Below are positions 1 to 8,798 of a stretch of 41,607 bases of DNA, in pieces. Made by a program: the position numbers and the translations under genes. The stretch is from NCBI GenBank assembly GCA_037139195.1, contig JBAXGW010000037.1, positions 1-41,607 of the forward strand, given 5' to 3'. Below the pieces are notes generated by a model, which was not told where the DNA came from, did no database searches, and saw only the letters and a program-made list of their open reading frames with translations. This DNA is from JBAXGW01 sp037139195. Lineage in GTDB: Bacteria > Bacteroidota > Bacteroidia > Bacteroidales > JAHJDW01. Position 1 is the first letter of the stretch. Each line of letters starts with the position of its first letter.

Positions 1-202
1 TTCAACCCTCCAGATTCTCAGAAAATTACCGGATAAGGGTTGCAAGTTGGGTTAACAATAATAGAAACTTATAGAATATTGATTAAATTTAAACGAAAAA
101 AAACCGCATTATATCAATTTATTTCATAAATAACTGATAATTAAACAAGAAGAACTATTTAAAATTTGTTAAAAATTCGTTAAATTTTACACATACATCA
201 TT

Positions 203-218
203 TATTTTTGTATATTTG
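203..218 (+). promoter_or_regulatory. Candidate sucD promoter (-7 elements)
   Basis: Two adjacent matches to the Bacteroidota -7 element TAnnTTTG are present: TATTTTTG at 203-210 and TATATTTG at 211-218, 27 bases before the sucD ATG. No perfect -33 TTTG stands at the right distance (TTCG at 176-179 and TTTT at 185-188 are near misses), so the call rests on the -7 motifs. The rest of 1-202 is AT-rich and I see no gene in it. Confidence 0.4.
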
Positions 219-245
219 TTTTGAAAATTGTAAAAATTATATATA

Positions 246-1124
246 ATGAGTGTATTAGCCAACAAAGATTCGAAAATAATCGTACAAGGATTTACTGGAA
301 GCGAGGGTTCGTTCCATGCATCGCAAATGATTGAATACGGATCAAATGTAGTTGGCGGAGTTACTCCAAATAAAGGCGGAACTACTCATTTAGAAAAACC
401 TGTATTTAACACAGTTTCTGAAGCAGTTAACAAAACTGGAGCCAATGTTTCGCTGATATTTGTGCCACCAGCTTTTGCAGCCGATGCTATTATGGAAGCA
501 GCTGATGCTAATATAAAATTGATTGTTTGCATAACTGAAGGCATACCTACTCAGGACATGGTAACAGTTAAAGAATATTTAAAAAACAAAGACGTTCGTT
601 TAATTGGACCTAATTGCCCCGGAATAATTACACCTGGAGAAACTAAGATTGGAATTATGCCTGGCTTTATCCACAAAGCAGGAACTATTGGAGTTGTTTC
701 TCGCTCTGGCACTTTAGCTTATGAAGCTGTAGACCAGTTAACAAAAGTAAATTTAGGACAATCCACTGTTATTGGCATTGGAGGAGATCCAATTCCCGGC
801 ACTACAATTTTAGATGCTGTAAAACTATTTATGGAAGATAAAAAAACAGAGGGGATTGTAATTATTGGTGAAATTGGCGGAGGTATGGAAGCCGAAGCTG
901 CTTATTGGATTAAAGAACATGGAACAAAACCAGTTGTAGGATTTATTGCTGGTCAAACAGCTCCTAAAGGTCGAACTATGGGACATGCAGGTGCTATTGT
1001 TGGCGGTGCGTATGATACTGCCGAAGCTAAAATGAAAATACTTACAGATTGTGGAATTAACGTTGTTGTTTCCCCCGCAGATATAGGAAACACAATGATT
1101 CAAATAATAAACAACAAGAATTAA
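246..1124 (+). CDS. sucD: Succinyl-CoA synthetase (ADP-forming), alpha subunit
   Basis: This is the alpha subunit of the TCA-cycle enzyme that interconverts succinyl-CoA and succinate with substrate-level ATP formation. At 292 residues it has the normal length. The N-terminal CoA-binding Rossmann domain has the glycine-rich GFTGSEGSFHA stretch (residues 15-25). The GPNCPG signature is at 121-126. The ligase domain carries the phosphohistidine motif GHAGA, with the catalytic His at about residue 247. The beta subunit gene (sucC), which must supply the ATP-grasp half, is not in the window, so the two subunits are either unlinked or split by the left edge. The ATG lies 27 bases after a -7-like promoter motif. 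A TetR-type regulator follows after 22 bases on the same strand and probably shares the transcript. Confidence 0.96.
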   Translation: MSVLANKDSKIIVQGFTGSEGSFHASQMIEYGSNVVGGVTPNKGGTTHLEKPVFNTVSEAVNKTGANVSLIFVPPAFAADAIMEAADANIKLIVCITEGIPTQDMVTVKEYLKNKDVRLIGPNCPGIITPGETKIGIMPGFIHKAGTIGVVSRSGTLAYEAVDQLTKVNLGQSTVIGIGGDPIPGTTILDAVKLFMEDKKTEGIVIIGEIGGGMEAEAAYWIKEHGTKPVVGFIAGQTAPKGRTMGHAGAIVGGAYDTAEAKMKILTDCGINVVVSPADIGNTMIQIINNKN

Positions 1125-1146
1125 CTAACCCTTAAAAAAATTAATT

Positions 1147-1773
1147 ATGGAAGATCGCGAAATTAAAAGAAGAATTGTTAAATCAGCAAGTGAATTATTC
1201 TTTTACCATGGTTTTAGCAAAGTTACTTTAGATGAAGTAGCTGAAAAAATAGGAATCAGCAAAAAAACTATCTACAATCATTATGATGGCAAAAGAGAAG
1301 TTTTAAGAGCAGTAATTCGCACTTACCAAGAAGACATGGAAGCTGTAATTGCTGATGCTATGAAAGCTGATAGCTCAGATTTCGTTGCAAAATTCAAAAA
1401 TAACCTTACTGCTATAGCTGTTGAACTTTCTGTTTTAACTCCTCATTTCTGCGAAGATATGTCAAAAAATGCAGTTGATATTTGGGAAGAATTTTTAGAA
1501 TTCAAACGTGCAGTTGTAATTAATCATTTCTTCAAACTTATTGATTTAGGTATTAAAAATGGTTCTGTAACTAAAAAAATCAATAAAGAACTTTCTGTTT
1601 TAATGTATTTAACAGCTACTGAAAATTTAATTAGCACTAAATACATTAAGAGTTTACCAAAAGAAACTTCTGCTAAAATACCAGCATCTAACATCGAATC
1701 ATTTAATGGCATGATTGATGTTCTTTATTTTGGTATACTTTCAGATGATGCTAAATCAAAATCTAAAAAATAA
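1147..1773 (+). CDS. TetR/AcrR-family transcriptional regulator
   Basis: The protein has 208 residues. The N-terminal 50-55 residues form a TetR-type helix-turn-helix, with the recognisable core FxxxGFSKVTLDEVAEKIGISKKTIYNHY followed by a KREVL helix (motif pattern, about residues 17-50). The remaining roughly 150 residues are a helical ligand-binding or dimerisation domain with no specific match I can recognise. It starts 22 bases after sucD and an intrinsic terminator closes the pair, so it is likely co-transcribed with sucD. The ligand and targets are unknown. Regulators of this shape often control efflux or lipid metabolism, but nothing next to this gene shows that, and linkage to a TCA gene does not prove that it regulates sucD. 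Confidence 0.88.
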   Translation: MEDREIKRRIVKSASELFFYHGFSKVTLDEVAEKIGISKKTIYNHYDGKREVLRAVIRTYQEDMEAVIADAMKADSSDFVAKFKNNLTAIAVELSVLTPHFCEDMSKNAVDIWEEFLEFKRAVVINHFFKLIDLGIKNGSVTKKINKELSVLMYLTATENLISTKYIKSLPKETSAKIPASNIESFNGMIDVLYFGILSDDAKSKSKK

Positions 1774-1792
1774 CAATTTAATGTTTTTATTG

Positions 1793-1828
1793 AAAGAGGA
1801 AAGTCAATCGATTTTCCTCTTTTTTTTG
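1793..1828 (+). terminator. Intrinsic terminator after the TetR gene
   Basis: AAAGAGGAAA (1793-1802) pairs with TTTCCTCTTT (1814-1823), followed by more T residues to 1828. It lies 20 bases after the TetR stop codon and ends the sucD-tetR unit. Confidence 0.85.
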
Positions 1829-1885
1829 TTTGTTAAAAAAAGTTAAACTCCTTAATCAATAAGCATTATCTTGGTTTTGTTTACG

Positions 1886-1911
1886 TATTTTTGTGCAGAT
1901 TAATATGTTTG
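1886..1911 (+). promoter_or_regulatory. Possible promoter for the secreted-protein operon
   Basis: Two TAnnTTTG matches, TATTTTTG (1886-1893) and TATGTTTG (1904-1911), precede the ATG at 1939. A TTTG at 1876-1879 could be the -33 element for the second, but the 24-bp spacer is longer than usual. Both motifs fall where a longer TTG-initiated reading frame would begin, which favours the later ATG. Confidence 0.3.
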
Positions 1912-1938
1912 TTCGAAAAATCACAAAACCAACAAAAA

Positions 1939-2475
1939 ATGGCAAAAAGCCGTCACTTAATTTTAACTTTATTTTGTTTAACGTTTTTTAGTTTCTCTTA
2001 TTCTCAATCGAATACAGATACTGTAAAAATAAATTATACAGATACTAATAGCATCTATTTAAGCAATTCTATTTGCTGCTTTCCTGAAATCAATATTCAA
2101 ATAACGCCTCCTCAATATTTTTCAAAATTACCCAATAATGCCATAGGTTTTATACACAATCCAACGGCTTCGTCAATTCAAATAGCTGAAATTAAAAATA
2201 CAGCTTACTTTATGGTAATTAAAGGATTAGATTCGGCATATTTTCGAAGTCAAAATCTGGATTTTCTTAACAGAAAAGATGTAGTAACAAATGATGGGAA
2301 AAAAGGGGTTTTGTATTTAGTGAAATTCAAAGTTGAAGGCGTTGAATTTGAGCGAATAATGATTTTCACTGGCGACTACAATCGAACTATATGGCTAAAT
2401 GCAAATTTTCCAGCAATGGGTCATGAAACACTTTATGAAGTCTTGCTATCGAGTTTATTAACAATAAAATTCTAA
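1939..2475 (+). CDS. Small secreted protein, unknown function (possible PsbP/Mog1-like fold)
   Basis: The protein has 178 residues from the ATG at 1939. The frame is open from a TTG at 1891, but that start would put 16 charged residues before the signal peptide and overlaps promoter-like motifs. A clear signal peptide (MAKSRHLILTLFCLTFFSFSYSQ) covers residues 1-23. The mature protein has ITPPQYF, then GFIHNPTASSIQI, and near the end FERIMIFTGDYNRTIWL. This order, a 'P-x-x-F / G-F-x-H-P-x-x-x-x-S-I' opening and a late strand-rich 'FTGDYNxTIW' segment, reminds me of PsbP/Mog1-like folds, but that is only an impression. Four bases separate its stop from the next ATG, so it is probably translated with the large surface protein downstream and may assist or accompany it. 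Confidence 0.75.
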   Translation: MAKSRHLILTLFCLTFFSFSYSQSNTDTVKINYTDTNSIYLSNSICCFPEINIQITPPQYFSKLPNNAIGFIHNPTASSIQIAEIKNTAYFMVIKGLDSAYFRSQNLDFLNRKDVVTNDGKKGVLYLVKFKVEGVEFERIMIFTGDYNRTIWLNANFPAMGHETLYEVLLSSLLTIKF

Positions 2476-2479
2476 CTTG

Positions 2480-5400
2480 ATGCTAAATAATTTGAAAATT
2501 TTAATCCTTTCTTTATTTTTTCTTTTAGCTTCTAGCAATGCTTTTTCTCAGGTTAACCTTCAACATGATATTAACTGGCAAACAACTAATCAAAATATGT
2601 GGGGTCCTAATGGTTCGCCATTTAATATAAATTTCGATTATACACTTTTTGATGTAGGTTTTGATACAGCGTTAACTATTGGCTCAATGAATGCTGGTAC
2701 TGGTGTTGAGTTTAATCTTGCTGCAGGCTTTGATTTAGGTTCTTTTTTTTATGTACGAGGTTTCACTACAGGATGGGTTGACGCAGCTTACCCCGTGAAA
2801 ATTGATTTGCAATACCCTGATGTAAACACCTATTGTCCAGGTGATATTGTTACAATGAATTCGGGTTATCACGTGAAAAATGGCTGGGATTTAACAACGT
2901 ACTTTCCAAAAGCTGGAGAAATTGGGTTAGATTTGAAGTTTGGGTTTAATATTGATGCAAATGTTGTTACTTGTGTTCCTGTTGTTGGTTGTGATACAAA
3001 TACCTTATTTCAAAGCAATGTTCCAACTGATACAATGCATATTTTTTATTTGAATGGGCAAACTGGTGAAGTTGTTTATCCTTGTACTAGCGGAGGATCT
3101 TTTCAATTTTGTCATGACACATTATTACCTCTTGTCTTCGACAATTTATTTGGTACAGGTTTAAGTGGTGAAATCACAATTCCTTATGTTCAAACAGTTG
3201 ATAGAATTGATTCTACTCAATCTTGTGCTCATAAAAACATGTATGCAGACGGTGATAGCACTTGGGCGAATTTTGAATTAGATATTATTGAATTCTTAGG
3301 TTTTGTTGCCCAAATACTTCCTCCGCCACAAGGTCCTGCAATACAACAGTTTCTGGGAATGCTTCATGGTACTTATGATTTGGGTCTGATTCAAATAGAA
3401 TATGATTTATTTGCTGCTTGGATGCAAATGCAAAGCACAATGAAACAAAACTTTACTTTTGAACCAACTGTTTGGACAAACCTAACTTTTCCTACCTCAG
3501 TTGAATATACAGTAACCGACCCCAATAATTCCGATTCTATTGTTCATGCTGGAATGTCTGATTTAGTTAGCTTCGAAGCGTGTTATGATTTAAATTTTAA
3601 ATATCCTTGTTCAGGCTTTCCAATAATGGATGTCGGCTTATCTCATTCATTAACAAATGATTTTACTAATCACACTTGGGATAGCTTAACTTTTGCTTTT
3701 GCTTATAAAGCATTAGAATTTCAAATAACTTTGCCTTTTTTTAATGCCTTGCCACCAACAACAATACCAACTTCTTGCATAAATATTCCTTATTCTTGTG
3801 CTGAATCTACAGATTCAACAAATTGGTGCAGCTATCAAGAATGCATGCCAGGCTTAACAAATCCGCCGGTTTTAATTTTATCCTCTACTATTGATATTGG
3901 TCCTTTATTTCATGACACCATTCCACTTGGTTATTTGCCATTAACTTGGTATAATAACACATGGGAATTAGCTGGTTTTCAAGATTCAGTATTTCCATCT
4001 ATAACATTTGCAACTAACTGTCCACCTTTTGAGTTTTTATCGATTGATGGAAACAATGTTCATTGCAATGGATATGCCACAGGAGCTGTTACAGTTCAAG
4101 TCAACAATGGATTGCCACCATACACCTTTTCATGGTCGAATGGAGAGACTCATATTACAAATAATACAAGTGATAGCATTGTTAACGTCCCCGAAGGAAC
4201 TTATATAGTAACAATTTCCGATTCTCGCGACTGCCAATTTATTGATTCTATTGATATAGTAGAAATAAATCCGGCAATATTAATTAATTTTAATATTACA
4301 GATGTAGATTGTAGAGGCAATTCCACGGGAAGTATATTAGCAACAATAAATGGAGGCACTCCTAATTACACCTACCAATGGTCTCCAAGCGGAGGAAGTC
4401 AGGCTAATACTACGGGATTAAGTGCTGGTGAATATATTTTAAGTATTACAGATGCTGCTGGCTGCAAAACCTCAGATACCGCTATTGTAATTGAACCAGA
4501 CACAGCACTGGCTATAGTAATAAATAGTACAACTAATATTTTGTGTAACCAAGGTTCAAATGGCTCAATTGATATTAATGTATCAGGAGGAACTCAGCCT
4601 TATTCATATTCTTGGAGTAATGGTAGCACTTCTCAAGATTTAAATTCAATTATTGCAGGAAATTATAGTGTAACGGTAACAGACAATCACGCTTGCAAAG
4701 CTTCTGATTCTATTGAAATTATTCAACCCGCATCTTTTGAGATTATAGTAGATAAAAAAGATATTAGCTGCTTTGGAATGATTGATGGCTCTATTGATTT
4801 AATAATCACTGGGGCAACTTCACCTTATTCGTTTATATGGAGCACTGGTGCAAGTAGCGAAGATATAAACAGCTTGGCTGCTGGAACTTACTCTGTTACA
4901 ATTACCGATGCAAATGGATGTAAAGCATATTCTACTGCAACTGTAATAGAGCCAACTGAGCTATTGGCAACAATTTCGGGTGTTGATGTTGCTTGTAGTG
5001 GTGTTTATACAGGCAAAATTGATTTAACTGTTACTGGCGGCTCAACTCCTTATATATATCAGTGGAGCAATGGTGCAATAACTGAGGATTTAAACAATCT
5101 AAGTGGCGGAACATACAGTGTTACTATAACTGACGATCACTTATGTAAATATTATTCGAGTATCACCTTAACCGAGCCACAAACTCCAATACAAGCAACT
5201 TTTGCAATTACACATGTGAAATGTTTTGAAGGAGCTGATGGTGCCATTGATATGACTGTTAATGGAGGTACTCCTTCATACACTTTCACTTGGAGCAATA
5301 GTGCGAATACTGAAGATTTGTCAAATGTGTCTGCAGGAACCTATTTTGTTACAATTACCGATGCAAATCAATGTAAGCTAATAAAGAGCAATATTGTTAA

Positions 5401-6673
5401 TGAACCGGGCGAATTAATTCTTACAATGTGCAATGATAGAACTATTTGCTACGGACAAACAGTAACTTTGTGTGTTCAGCAAACTATAGGTGGGTCTTTA
5501 CCATATACATATATTTGGAATACAGGTCAAAGTGGACCTTCAATAGATGTAAATCCTTTAACAACTACAACCTATTCGGCTCATGTTTTAGATTCTAAAG
5601 GATGCCTTAGTGCGGAACAAAATATAGTTGTTAATGTGAATCCACAACTCAGCATCGATGTATACATTTCAAGAGATTCTGTTTGTCCAGGAGAAATGGT
5701 AATGATAGGCGCAAGCATGATTGGTGCAGCTAATCCACCAGTAGTGTATTTGAGTAATGGAATGTATGGACAGCCCCCATTTATAGTATATCCAACAGTT
5801 ACTACAATTTACACTGCCTCAGTGTTTGATGCATGTAATTTTCAAAGTGCAAAAGATTCGGTACTTGTTACTGTTATGCCAAGCCCTATGATAAATTTTG
5901 AAGCCATACCAAACGAAGGCTGTCAGCCAATGGACGTGCAGTTTAATGAACTTTGCCCTGAAAATGATTTAACTTTATTGTGGAATTTAGCAAACGGAGA
6001 TATTAGTTCACTTGAAAATCCCACAAAGAATTATCCCGATGCCGGCGCTTATGATATTTCATTAACAGCAACATCTGATTTTGGTTGCACTTCAAAATTA
6101 GTTAAGGAAGATTATATTGTAGTTCATAAAAAACCTACAGCAGAAATAGATGTAAATAAAGAATTTGTTGATTTACTTGACCCTGTGGTTCAATTTTACA
6201 ATTACTCATCTACAACATACGAAAGTTATTGGAATTTTGGAGATGGATCTTTTTCCGGTCTAACAAATCCTGAACACAAATATTCAGATGCTAAACCAGA
6301 CACTTTTAATGTTGTGTTAATTGCCGAAACAGAATATGGATGTAAAGATACCGCATATAAAAACATCGTGTTAAGAGAAATTTCAACTATTTATACTCCA
6401 AATGCTTTTACTCCTGATGGTGATGGATTAAATGATGAATTTAGACCACTTGGAGTTGGAATAGAAAAAGAAAACTATCATTTTGTTGTGTATAATCGTT
6501 GGGGTGAAGTTATTTTTGAGACTAAAGACTCAGAACAAGGTTGGGACGGTACATTTAAAGGCGAGCTAATTAGTAAAAACGATGTGTATAACTGGATTGT
6601 TTACTATACTGAAAATACAGGATTAGCTAAAAAAGTCGAGGGTTTTGTAGTAATTCTTGGTGGCGAAAGATAA
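2480..6673 (+). CDS. Large SprB-repeat/PKD surface protein with type B T9SS (gliding motility-associated) C-terminal domain
   Basis: The protein has 1397 residues. I take the start at the second Met (2480), which gives a signal peptide ending in SNAFSQ. Residues of about 25-515 form a unique cysteine-containing region with no match I recognise. Residues of about 520-975 contain six SprB-type repeats, each opening with a 'V-x-C-x-G-x-x-x-G-x-I' strand and closing with 'G-x-Y-x-V-x-I-T-D-x-x-x-C'. Two Ig-like units and two PKD domains (YWNFGDGS in the second) follow to about 1297. The last ~95 residues, starting near TPNAFTPDGDGLNDEF and including YNRWGEVIFE and GWDGT, are the CHU_C/type B sorting domain that sends proteins through the type IX secretion system. 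The protein is therefore expected outside the outer membrane as an adhesin-like filament. No terminator was seen after it. Confidence 0.9.
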   Translation: MLNNLKILILSLFFLLASSNAFSQVNLQHDINWQTTNQNMWGPNGSPFNINFDYTLFDVGFDTALTIGSMNAGTGVEFNLAAGFDLGSFFYVRGFTTGWVDAAYPVKIDLQYPDVNTYCPGDIVTMNSGYHVKNGWDLTTYFPKAGEIGLDLKFGFNIDANVVTCVPVVGCDTNTLFQSNVPTDTMHIFYLNGQTGEVVYPCTSGGSFQFCHDTLLPLVFDNLFGTGLSGEITIPYVQTVDRIDSTQSCAHKNMYADGDSTWANFELDIIEFLGFVAQILPPPQGPAIQQFLGMLHGTYDLGLIQIEYDLFAAWMQMQSTMKQNFTFEPTVWTNLTFPTSVEYTVTDPNNSDSIVHAGMSDLVSFEACYDLNFKYPCSGFPIMDVGLSHSLTNDFTNHTWDSLTFAFAYKALEFQITLPFFNALPPTTIPTSCINIPYSCAESTDSTNWCSYQECMPGLTNPPVLILSSTIDIGPLFHDTIPLGYLPLTWYNNTWELAGFQDSVFPSITFATNCPPFEFLSIDGNNVHCNGYATGAVTVQVNNGLPPYTFSWSNGETHITNNTSDSIVNVPEGTYIVTISDSRDCQFIDSIDIVEINPAILINFNITDVDCRGNSTGSILATINGGTPNYTYQWSPSGGSQANTTGLSAGEYILSITDAAGCKTSDTAIVIEPDTALAIVINSTTNILCNQGSNGSIDINVSGGTQPYSYSWSNGSTSQDLNSIIAGNYSVTVTDNHACKASDSIEIIQPASFEIIVDKKDISCFGMIDGSIDLIITGATSPYSFIWSTGASSEDINSLAAGTYSVTITDANGCKAYSTATVIEPTELLATISGVDVACSGVYTGKIDLTVTGGSTPYIYQWSNGAITEDLNNLSGGTYSVTITDDHLCKYYSSITLTEPQTPIQATFAITHVKCFEGADGAIDMTVNGGTPSYTFTWSNSANTEDLSNVSAGTYFVTITDANQCKLIKSNIVNEPGELILTMCNDRTICYGQTVTLCVQQTIGGSLPYTYIWNTGQSGPSIDVNPLTTTTYSAHVLDSKGCLSAEQNIVVNVNPQLSIDVYISRDSVCPGEMVMIGASMIGAANPPVVYLSNGMYGQPPFIVYPTVTTIYTASVFDACNFQSAKDSVLVTVMPSPMINFEAIPNEGCQPMDVQFNELCPENDLTLLWNLANGDISSLENPTKNYPDAGAYDISLTATSDFGCTSKLVKEDYIVVHKKPTAEIDVNKEFVDLLDPVVQFYNYSSTTYESYWNFGDGSFSGLTNPEHKYSDAKPDTFNVVLIAETEYGCKDTAYKNIVLREISTIYTPNAFTPDGDGLNDEFRPLGVGIEKENYHFVVYNRWGEVIFETKDSEQGWDGTFKGELISKNDVYNWIVYYTENTGLAKKVEGFVVILGGER

Positions 6674-6804
6674 TTCTAAAATTTCGGATATATTTAGACC
6701 AGCTTTTTGTTTTTTAAGACAAAAATATTATAAATTAACAACAAAATATTTTTTTTGTACTTATTTCGCTGAAAAGCTTTGATTTACAGTTTTTTTTTCG
6801 GAAT

Positions 6805-6837
6805 TTTGTTAAATTATATTAATTGTATAAAAGTTTG
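6805..6837 (+). promoter_or_regulatory. Weak candidate promoter of the glucan operon
   Basis: TTTG (6805-6808) is followed after 19 bases by TA at 6828-6829, and TTTG (6834-6837) completes an imperfect -7 element that has two bases too many. The ATG is at 6855. The region 6674-6854 shows nothing else apart from T-rich runs. Confidence 0.3.
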
Positions 6838-6854
6838 TAAACAATTACAGTTGT

Positions 6855-8798
6855 ATGTTTAAATTAGAATTCGAAAAAAATCAATTAATAAATCTCGAAT
6901 ATTCCTTAGAAAGAGAGTTTGTTCGTGCTAATCGAGCTGGTTCCTTTGCCAGTACTACCATTATTGGCTGCAATACTCGAAAATATCACGGACTACTAAT
7001 TTGTCCGCAGCCTGCAATTGATAATGATAATCATGTTTTGTTATCTACATTAGACGAAACTATAATTCAAAAAGAGGCAGAATTTAATTTTGGGATTCAC
7101 AAATATCCTGGAACTTTTAGTCCGAAAGGGCATAAATACATTGATTCTGTCGAAATATCACCAATACCAAAAACAATTTATAGAGTAGGGGGCGTTGTTT
7201 TTTCCAAAGAAATTGCATTTGTTCACGACGAAGATCGAATACTAGTTAGATATACTTTAATTGAAGCTCATTCACCAACAATCTTAAGATTAAAACCGTT
7301 TTTGGCTTTTAGAAATATTCATAAACTAAGCAAAGTCAACGATTTTGCAGAAAAAAAATATTCAATAATAAAGAATGGAATCAAAACTAGGATGTATGTT
7401 GGTTATTCATATTTGAACATGCAATTTTCCAAGCCAGTAGAATATGTGCATGTGCCTGATTGGTATTATAATGTTGAGTACATCCGCGAAATTAGAAGAG
7501 GATACGAAGGTCATGAAGATTTATTTGTTCCTGGTTATTTTGAAATGCCAATAGAAAAAGGCGAAAGTATTTATTTTTCTGCTGGTATTGACGAAGTTTC
7601 TCCAAGCGAAATTGCTCACTTATTTAAATCAGAGATAAGAGTAAGAATTCCTCGAGATAGTTTTGAGAATTGCTTAAGAAATTCGGCACAACAATTTATA
7701 TCTAAACGTGGAAATAAGGTGGAAGTTATTGCTGGTTTTCCTTGGTTTGGTCGATGGGGACGTGATACGTTTATTGCAGCACCTGGCTTAACTGTACCTT
7801 TAAAAAATCTTCGATTATTGAAAGATATTATCGACACAATGATTGAAGACATGAATGGGCCTTTGTTTCCCAATATTGGAAGCGAAAACAATGCTGCTTA
7901 TAATTCGGTAGATGCTCCTTTGTGGTTTTTTTGGACATTGCAGCAATATGCCTACAATGCAAACAAACAATCAAGTATTTGGGCTGAATATTCCGACAAA
8001 ATGAAGCAAGTGCTTTATGGATATAAAAATGGAACTTCCTATAATATAAAAATGCTTGACAATTGCATGATATATGCAGGTGGTCATGGCGTAGCTCTAA
8101 CATGGATGGATGCAGTTGTTGCTGGTAAGCCAGTGACTCCTAGAACAGGAATGCAAGTAGAAATAAATGCATTGTGGTATAATGCAATAAAATTCAGCAT
8201 TGAAGTGTCCGAATTAGCTGGAGACATGGATTTCGTCAATGAATGGCAACCTATAGCTTCAATGATTGATTATACTTTTAAGGAAACTTTTTGGTCAAAA
8301 GAAAAAGGTTATTTAGCCGATTTTGTTGATGGTGATTATTCCGATTGGTCGGTTCGTCCTAACCAAGTGTTTGCAACTTCATTGCCCTATACTCCATTGA
8401 GCGAATCAATCAGAAAGTTAATATTAGATAAAGTTCAAAATGAACTATTAACCCCAAGAGGATTAAGAACTTTATCACCAAAATCGCCTAATTACAAGCC
8501 GATATATTTTGGAAATCAAACCGAAAGAGATTTAGCTTATCATCAGGGCACTGTTTGGCCATGGTTATTTGGTCATTTTGCCGAAGCTTATTTGAAAATA
8601 CATGGAAAATCGGGAATAGCATTTATTCAAAGAATAGTTGATGGATTTGAAGGGCAAATGATGGAACATGGCATTTGTACAATTTCCGAAGTTTGCGATG
8701 GCGATCCACCTCACAATCCTGGAGGAACAATTTCTCAAGCGTGGAGTGTGTCGGAAATACTTAGAGTTATGGATATGTTAAAAGTATATTCGAAATAA
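6855..8798 (+). CDS. Glycogen debranching enzyme (amylo-alpha-1,6-glucosidase, GH133-like)
   Basis: The protein has 647 residues, the usual size for the bacterial two-domain debranching enzyme. The N-terminal ~270 residues form the beta-rich bacterial/archaeal GDE N-terminal domain, with the early motif SFASTTIIGCNTRKYHGLL near residues 31-49. The C-terminal (alpha/alpha)6 barrel carries the signature WFGRWGRDTFI at about 297-307, which holds an acidic residue of the active site, and the later stretch DLAYHQGTVWPWL. It removes alpha-1,6 branches from glycogen in the cytoplasm; no signal peptide is visible. Its TAA overlaps the next ATG by one base, so it is translationally coupled to the glycosyltransferase. 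The three-gene order of debranching enzyme, GT4 and GH57 recurs in Bacteroidota and points to glycogen turnover. Confidence 0.92.
   Translation: MFKLEFEKNQLINLEYSLEREFVRANRAGSFASTTIIGCNTRKYHGLLICPQPAIDNDNHVLLSTLDETIIQKEAEFNFGIHKYPGTFSPKGHKYIDSVEISPIPKTIYRVGGVVFSKEIAFVHDEDRILVRYTLIEAHSPTILRLKPFLAFRNIHKLSKVNDFAEKKYSIIKNGIKTRMYVGYSYLNMQFSKPVEYVHVPDWYYNVEYIREIRRGYEGHEDLFVPGYFEMPIEKGESIYFSAGIDEVSPSEIAHLFKSEIRVRIPRDSFENCLRNSAQQFISKRGNKVEVIAGFPWFGRWGRDTFIAAPGLTVPLKNLRLLKDIIDTMIEDMNGPLFPNIGSENNAAYNSVDAPLWFFWTLQQYAYNANKQSSIWAEYSDKMKQVLYGYKNGTSYNIKMLDNCMIYAGGHGVALTWMDAVVAGKPVTPRTGMQVEINALWYNAIKFSIEVSELAGDMDFVNEWQPIASMIDYTFKETFWSKEKGYLADFVDGDYSDWSVRPNQVFATSLPYTPLSESIRKLILDKVQNELLTPRGLRTLSPKSPNYKPIYFGNQTERDLAYHQGTVWPWLFGHFAEAYLKIHGKSGIAFIQRIVDGFEGQMMEHGICTISEVCDGDPPHNPGGTISQAWSVSEILRVMDMLKVYSK

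Noticed and set aside
825..1103. Minus-strand open frame inside sucD, and similar long antisense frames inside the debranching enzyme, Fic, MBOAT, DnaK and adhesin genes
   Set aside because: They are shadows of strongly supported genes, with no promoter, signal peptide or family motif of their own.
4040..5410. Regular repeats in the SprB gene considered as a CRISPR-like or other DNA repeat array
   Set aside because: The repeats are ~210-240 bp, diverged at DNA level and conserved at protein level; they are protein domains. No short direct repeats with unique spacers were found anywhere in the window.
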